64,000 nt of DNA from Algibacter amylolyticus. GTDB lineage: Bacteria > Bacteroidota > Bacteroidia > Flavobacteriales > Flavobacteriaceae. The stretch spans positions 1-64,000 of the forward strand of contig NZ_JACHGE010000003.1 in NCBI RefSeq assembly GCF_014202225.1, given 5' to 3'. The notes beneath the pieces are model-generated. The model had not been told where the DNA came from and searched no databases. It saw nothing but the letters and a program-made list of their open reading frames with translations. This document shows positions 62,726 to 64,000 of this stretch, one piece after another (the stretch's first letter is position 1; every line of letters starts with the position of its first letter). Made by a program: the position numbers and the translations under genes.

Positions 62726-64000
62726 TTACCTATTAATTAACCCAAGTAATTGTTCTTCAAAATTAACCGAGAACATATTGGTATTGCTGTTTACAATTTT
62801 ATTGTTTTTATCTACCAATATGGTTTTTGTCATGGGGTAAATAGCTAAAACATTCGATGCTACTTCTGGGTTTTTAAACAGGTATTCGTTAGGGCTATAA
62901 AACCCATTACTTTTAAGAAGGTTTTTAGACTTCTCTATGTTTTTCCCGTCCATACTAATGGAAATAAAATTAATCTCGGGATATTTAACCTTTAACTCTT
63001 TTATTTTATAATGGCTTTCCTTAAAATGGTCAAAATATTTGGAAGACCAAAAGCATAATACCGTTGGCGCATATACTTTTGCGTTAAGTCTATATTCGCT
63101 CTCGTCGTAACCAAAAATTTTAATATTAGGTAATTTATCGCCGTTTTTAAGGTTGTTAACAGAGCTTGTAAAACGCAACATGCGCTCTTTTCCTTTTTCA
63201 CTTTTACTTATGCTTAGGTAGTTTTTTAATAACTCCTTATTATGTTCTATATTTTTACTTTTAGCTAAGTAACCAATTGTAAAATGGTAAAGTAAATCGT
63301 CCTTAACCTCTGGGTTTAAAATTAAACTATCAATTAATTTGAGTCTGTCTAAATTAAAACACAATGATTTTTTATCGAAACAGGCATTCTTTTCGTGGGT
63401 ATCGTGCGTTTTTAGCGATAAATTACTTAAGTTATAACGTAAAAATTTATTGTAACCATGGTGGTTACTTAAAAAAGAATCGTTGTAATTAATTTCTTTT
63501 CTGTAGTTATAAAAATTCTTAGGTAAAGATTTTAAAAGCGCTGCTTTGTTTTCGCCAACATGTACAAAAGGATACACCTCTTTACTCAGGTAATATTTAT
63601 AATCGATATTAGCATGCGCAATTTTTAAAAATAAATCCGACGGATCGTTTTTCTCAACAAAATGGTCTAAACGTTCTGCCTTGGAGTCTCTTAAAGAGTC
63701 TGCCTTTTTTTGAAAATCTTCGCCGTTAAGCTGGCAAATTTTAATGATATATTTTTCTTCCTTTTCGTTTTCTATATATTCATTAATAAAGTAATTGTTT
63801 TTATTGTCGCCTTTACCACTGTAAACAAGCGATTCATCAAAATCTAAAGTATTAAGCCTAAACAATAAACTATCTTCGGGTTCTAACAATATTAATTGAT
63901 ATTCGCCACCATGCCTAAACGTGTAAAGCCCTTTGTTTAAATTATCAATTTTATAAAGAAATCTGTTTCTACCATCTAACTTAACCGTATCAATAATAGT
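62726..64000 (-). CDS. Partial redoxin-like protein without CxxC, 5' end outside window
   Basis: The reading frame is open from the window edge; a TTG at 63889 is not the true start, since 37 further codons upstream remain open to 64000. The visible part has at least 424 residues. The N-terminal part is DUF4369-like (DTVKLDGRNRFLYKIDNL). The C-terminal 150 residues are a TlpA/redoxin fold (GDKLPNIKIFG, FISISMDGKN, TKTILVDKNNKIV), but the usual WCxxC is replaced by FWSSKYFDHF, so it cannot be a dithiol oxidoreductase. It probably acts as a structural or binding protein in the envelope. Confidence 0.8.
   Translation of the reverse strand, partial: TIIDTVKLDGRNRFLYKIDNLNKGLYTFRHGGEYQLILLEPEDSLLFRLNTLDFDESLVYSGKGDNKNNYFINEYIENEKEEKYIIKICQLNGEDFQKKADSLRDSKAERLDHFVEKNDPSDLFLKIAHANIDYKYYLSKEVYPFVHVGENKAALLKSLPKNFYNYRKEINYNDSFLSNHHGYNKFLRYNLSNLSLKTHDTHEKNACFDKKSLCFNLDRLKLIDSLILNPEVKDDLLYHFTIGYLAKSKNIEHNKELLKNYLSISKSEKGKERMLRFTSSVNNLKNGDKLPNIKIFGYDESEYRLNAKVYAPTVLCFWSSKYFDHFKESHYKIKELKVKYPEINFISISMDGKNIEKSKNLLKSNGFYSPNEYLFKNPEVASNVLAIYPMTKTILVDKNNKIVNSNTNMFSVNFEEQLLGLINR

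Overview
The window comes from an AT-rich member of the Bacteroidetes, almost certainly a marine Flavobacteriaceae. The evidence is promoters of the TTG-N19-TAnnTTTG type, a type IX secretion (T9SS) toolkit (CHU_C and Por tail sorting domains, PorP/SprF partners, a giant SprB-like adhesin), a menaquinone operon in typical flavobacterial order, an NhaC-type Na+/H+ antiporter, and lipoproteins and TonB receptors of Bacteroidetes style. No rRNA, tRNA, CRISPR array or insertion sequence was recognised. The one RNA gene is the small SRP RNA.

Layout. 1-3260: peroxide defence unit (peroxiredoxin, thioredoxin, DUF6952 protein) and NhaC antiporter. 3370-5713: a small ORF and a surface protein with YadA-type head repeats. 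5748-8237: methionine gamma-lyase-like enzyme divergent from an Lrp/AsnC regulator, which is followed without a gap by a CPBP-type membrane protein. 8332-11092: four tightly packed genes ending in a histidine kinase that lacks a sensor domain; two of them encode tandem paralogous seven-helix membrane proteins. 11104-16843: aldehyde dehydrogenase, RluA-family pseudouridine synthase, PanB, SdaA and a T9SS cargo protein, all on the minus strand. 17198-20342: dnaK behind a sigma-54-like promoter with a palindromic operator, repeats, and a lipoprotein gene bounded by inverted repeats. 20528-25682: RlmI-like methyltransferase, nitronate monooxygenase-like protein, DUF3857/transglutaminase protein, GNAT acetyltransferase. 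25802-33112: hotdog thioesterase, menF, menD, DUF2853, CvfB, a SpoIIAA-like protein and mnmE.

33113-36927: a long structured leader before a PG-binding/YkuD-like protein without signal peptide, a small unknown protein, and a FucP-family sugar transporter. 37091-41301: lipoprotein and secreted proteins of unknown function. 41424-54596: two T9SS cargo/partner pairs in series. The first is a CHU_C protein with a PorP/SprF barrel fused to a long coiled coil and a SPOR-like end. The second is a 2748-residue SprB-like adhesin with a PorP/SprF protein starting 3 bases after it. 54770-57618: His-rich protein and TonB receptor, probably for metal uptake. 57777-60290: isolated DsbD N-terminal domain, TlpA-like lipoprotein, and a thioredoxin-fold gene broken by an in-frame TAA. 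60360-64000: glutamine cyclotransferase, SRP RNA, SDR enzyme, and a redoxin-like protein without CxxC that runs off the window.

The most promising material for something undescribed is the tandem seven-helix/histidine kinase operon (8332-11092), the PorP/SprF-coiled coil-SPOR fusion (42865-45282), the exported-enzyme-like PG-binding protein with its structured leader (33593-34945), the sigma-54-like heat-shock promoter, and the dispersed repeat families.
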